A DNA stretch of 17,079 bases, taken from UBA668 sp038328705. GTDB taxonomy: Bacteria; Actinomycetota; Acidimicrobiia; Acidimicrobiales; Ilumatobacteraceae. The position numbers and the translations under genes are program-made. The notes below the pieces were generated by a model, which was not told where the DNA came from, made no database searches, and saw only the letters and a program-made list of their open reading frames with translations. Numbering within the stretch: position 1 is the first letter of the stretch; the number at the start of each line of letters is the position of its first letter. Shown here one piece after another: positions 15,814 through 17,079 of the stretch. The stretch covers positions 1 through 17,079 of the forward strand of contig JBBQMG010000087.1 of assembly GCA_038328705.1 (NCBI GenBank), given 5' to 3'.

Positions 15814-15819
15814 TAGCGT
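15814..15819 (+). promoter_or_regulatory. -10 box (TAGCGT) of the small membrane protein gene, leaderless arrangement
   Basis: TAGCGT is followed by six bases (GGCGCC) and the GTG at 15826. No ribosome binding site is present. It is divergent to the YfhO-gene promoter. Confidence 0.5.
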
Positions 15820-15825
15820 GGCGCC

Positions 15826-16293
15826 GTGGCCACAGCGACGTTCGTCTACATCGTGATTGCAGCCGTGCTCGTGTTCGTGATGGCCGCAGTTGTGGTTGGT
15901 CGCGAGGCGCATCGGCTTGATTCTGTGGCGCCGCGGTCGGTGTACATCCCACAGGAGGCGATGGAGTTCGTCGCCGAGTATCTCCCGGTCGAGTCGCAGG
16001 CGCGGTTGACGCCCGACGAACTGGAGCTGCTGTTGTTGGCGCACATGCGCTGGCTGCACTCGAAGGGTTTGCAACCATCGAACGTGATCGACCGGCGCCA
16101 GGACATTGCCAGCACGGTGGTGATCGGCGACGACACGGTGGCCGGCTACCTGCTCGGGCAGGCGGAGGCGGAGGGCATCGAGATTCTCGACGACATCGAC
16201 GTGGTCAACGTCGTCGACGCGCATCTGGCCTACTTCGATGCGATCGGCGCAGTTGGCCCGCGTGCCGCTGAGACTGAGCTGCTCGGCGAGTAG
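15826..16293 (+). CDS. Uncharacterised membrane-anchored protein, 155 residues
   Basis: I do not recognise a family. One membrane span covers residues 6-25 at the extreme N-terminus, followed by a basic GREAHR, which suggests the rest faces the cytoplasm. The soluble part looks well folded: a helical stretch LTPDELELLLLAHMRWLHSKG (61-81), then a segment rich in acidic and hydrophobic residues ending around 145. No catalytic motif is evident. The GTG start is set by the promoter spacing and places the hydrophobic segment correctly. It is divergent from the YfhO-type gene and converges on the Uma2 gene with a 37-base gap that contains only a weak AAGGC/GCCTT hairpin (16297-16311). Confidence 0.8.
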   Translation: MATATFVYIVIAAVLVFVMAAVVVGREAHRLDSVAPRSVYIPQEAMEFVAEYLPVESQARLTPDELELLLLAHMRWLHSKGLQPSNVIDRRQDIASTVVIGDDTVAGYLLGQAEAEGIEILDDIDVVNVVDAHLAYFDAIGAVGPRAAETELLGE

Positions 16294-16330
16294 CGCAAGG
16301 CAGTCCGCCTTCTCGGTGGTCCGCCAGGTT

Positions 16331-17062
16331 CTACGAGTCGTGCGTTGCCGCGGACTCGAGCTCATCGAGTCGTGCCTGCAATGCGTCTGCCCGTGCCGCC
16401 TCAGCGTTCGCCCGAGCCGCCTCAGCGTTTGCCCGTGCCGTCGCCGCGTTCGCCCGAGCCGCCTCAGCGTCCAAGCGAGCGCCTTCCTCGGCGGCGGGAA
16501 GCCAACGACGAGTGCCATCGGAATCGTGGACGATCAGGTCGACGCCATCGACACGTACGTGCACTCCGGTGGTGGGGCTGACCCAGCCGGCCGCGGGGTT
16601 GAGAACCTCGACCAAGCGACCTGCCTGGCGCACCCAGACCTCGAGGGTGCCATCGCCGGGCTCGAACACCCAGTACTCGTCGACACCGTGTTGGTCGTAG
16701 AAGAGCCGTTTGCGGCTCATCTCCGAATAGGTGTTGCTCGGCGACAGCACTTCGACCGCAAGGGCAGGATGCCCGCCCTGCTGCCACTGGCGATAGCTGC
16801 CGACTGCGCGGATGTCGAGCGGAACTTCCACGCCGACAATCACCATTGCGTCGGCCGCAACAACGATCTTCGGTTCGCCTTGCACCGGATACCAGAAGAA
16901 ATCGCCGCCGACGATCATGTCGGTACGCCCTGCGAAGAGCCGTTCGAATCCGGCGACGAGCATGCGGATGACGATGCTCTGGAGAAAGTTCTCGGCCATC
17001 GGCTCGCCGTCGCTATCTGGGTAGATGACGTCGTCGAGTGCCGGTGGGTTGACCGTGGACAT
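16331..17062 (-). CDS. Uma2-family (DUF820) nuclease-fold protein with heptad-repeat tail
   Basis: 243 residues from the start chosen. The first 190 residues or so are a Uma2 domain, a PD-(D/E)XK-like fold: D71 in VVAADAMVIVG, E104 in LAVEVLSPSN and K118 in MSRKRLFYDQHGVDEYWVFEP are the expected metal and catalytic positions. The function of this family is not established. The C-terminal 45 or so residues form a charged alanine-rich helix of seven-residue repeats (AARANAE type), likely a coiled coil, encoded by four 21-bp repeats. The ATG at 17062 lies seven bases after a TAGCGT box; GTG 17071 and ATG 17068 overlap or abut that box and are less likely. Confidence 0.88.
   Translation of the reverse strand: MSTVNPPALDDVIYPDSDGEPMAENFLQSIVIRMLVAGFERLFAGRTDMIVGGDFFWYPVQGEPKIVVAADAMVIVGVEVPLDIRAVGSYRQWQQGGHPALAVEVLSPSNTYSEMSRKRLFYDQHGVDEYWVFEPGDGTLEVWVRQAGRLVEVLNPAAGWVSPTTGVHVRVDGVDLIVHDSDGTRRWLPAAEEGARLDAEAARANAATARANAEAARANAEAARADALQARLDELESAATHDS
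16390..16473. repeat. Four 21-bp tandem repeats encoding heptads of the Uma2 tail
   Basis: Four in-phase 21-base units start at 16390, 16411, 16432 and 16453, each of the type CCCGAGCCGCCTCAGCGTT plus two bases. The third unit is the most diverged. Each codes for one seven-residue turn unit such as ANAEAAR, so the copy number can change without breaking the frame. Confidence 0.9.
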
Positions 17063-17069
17063 GCTCATC

Positions 17070-17075
17070 ACGCTA
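17070..17075 (-). promoter_or_regulatory. -10 box (TAGCGT) of the Uma2 gene, leaderless arrangement
   Basis: TAGCGT on the minus strand, seven bases (GATGAGC) before the ATG at 17062. The window ends four bases further upstream, so no -35 region can be examined. Confidence 0.45.
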
Positions 17076-17079
17076 CTCC

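Noticed and set aside
16390..16473. CRISPR-like or regulatory repeat array
   Set aside because: The units are contiguous, without spacers, exactly 21 bases and in frame inside the Uma2 coding region; they encode heptads.

Overview
The window is G+C-rich bacterial chromosome with the look of an actinobacterium (Actinomycetota; I lean towards the Acidimicrobiia, but this is inference). The grounds are a Suf operon ending sufC-sufS-sufU, SufU-type partner features in SufS, frequent GTG starts, and a very regular promoter/start layout in which a TAnnnT -10 box sits 6 or 7 bases before an ATG or GTG. That layout implies leaderless mRNAs, which are common in actinobacteria. I see no tRNA, rRNA, CRISPR array, insertion sequence or phage gene. 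Most of the window is ordinary chromosomal content.

Layout. 1-2045 (minus): end of an iron-sulfur assembly operon, sufC, sufS and the first codons of a SufU/NifU scaffold, with no sufB or sufD directly upstream. 2079-4513 (minus): a group II PLP-dependent decarboxylase preceded by a membrane fatty-acid desaturase. 4557-4597: a perfect 14-bp inverted repeat. 4616-5609 (minus): a metallo-beta-lactamase-fold hydrolase overlapping an unrecognised 129-residue protein. 5709-8405 (plus): an amidase-signature hydrolase, a secreted CAP-domain protein and a hemolysin III/PAQR membrane protein. 8653-9352 (minus): a VapB/VapC-type toxin-antitoxin pair. 9415-10530 (plus): an acyl-CoA dehydrogenase.

10713-15769 is a cell-envelope glycan region. 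A polysaccharide pyruvyl transferase gene, interrupted by an apparent one-base frameshift, overlaps a family 2 glycosyltransferase gene (plus strand). Converging on them is a minus-strand pair: a YfhO-type multi-spanning membrane protein and a DPM1/GtrB-type polyprenyl-phosphate glycosyltransferase. The minus pair plausibly makes a lipid-linked sugar and moves that sugar onto an outside polymer; the plus pair plausibly adds and pyruvylates sugars of a surface polymer. 15826-17062 holds a small membrane-anchored protein of unknown function and a Uma2-family nuclease-fold protein with a heptad-repeat tail.

The most interesting points are the recurring leaderless promoter arrangement, which also re-sets the start of sufC; the frameshift in the pyruvyl transferase and its likely polar effect on the coupled glycosyltransferase; the YfhO/GT2 pair; the Uma2 tail built from four 21-bp repeats; and an 18-bp-period duplication at the vapB-vapC junction.
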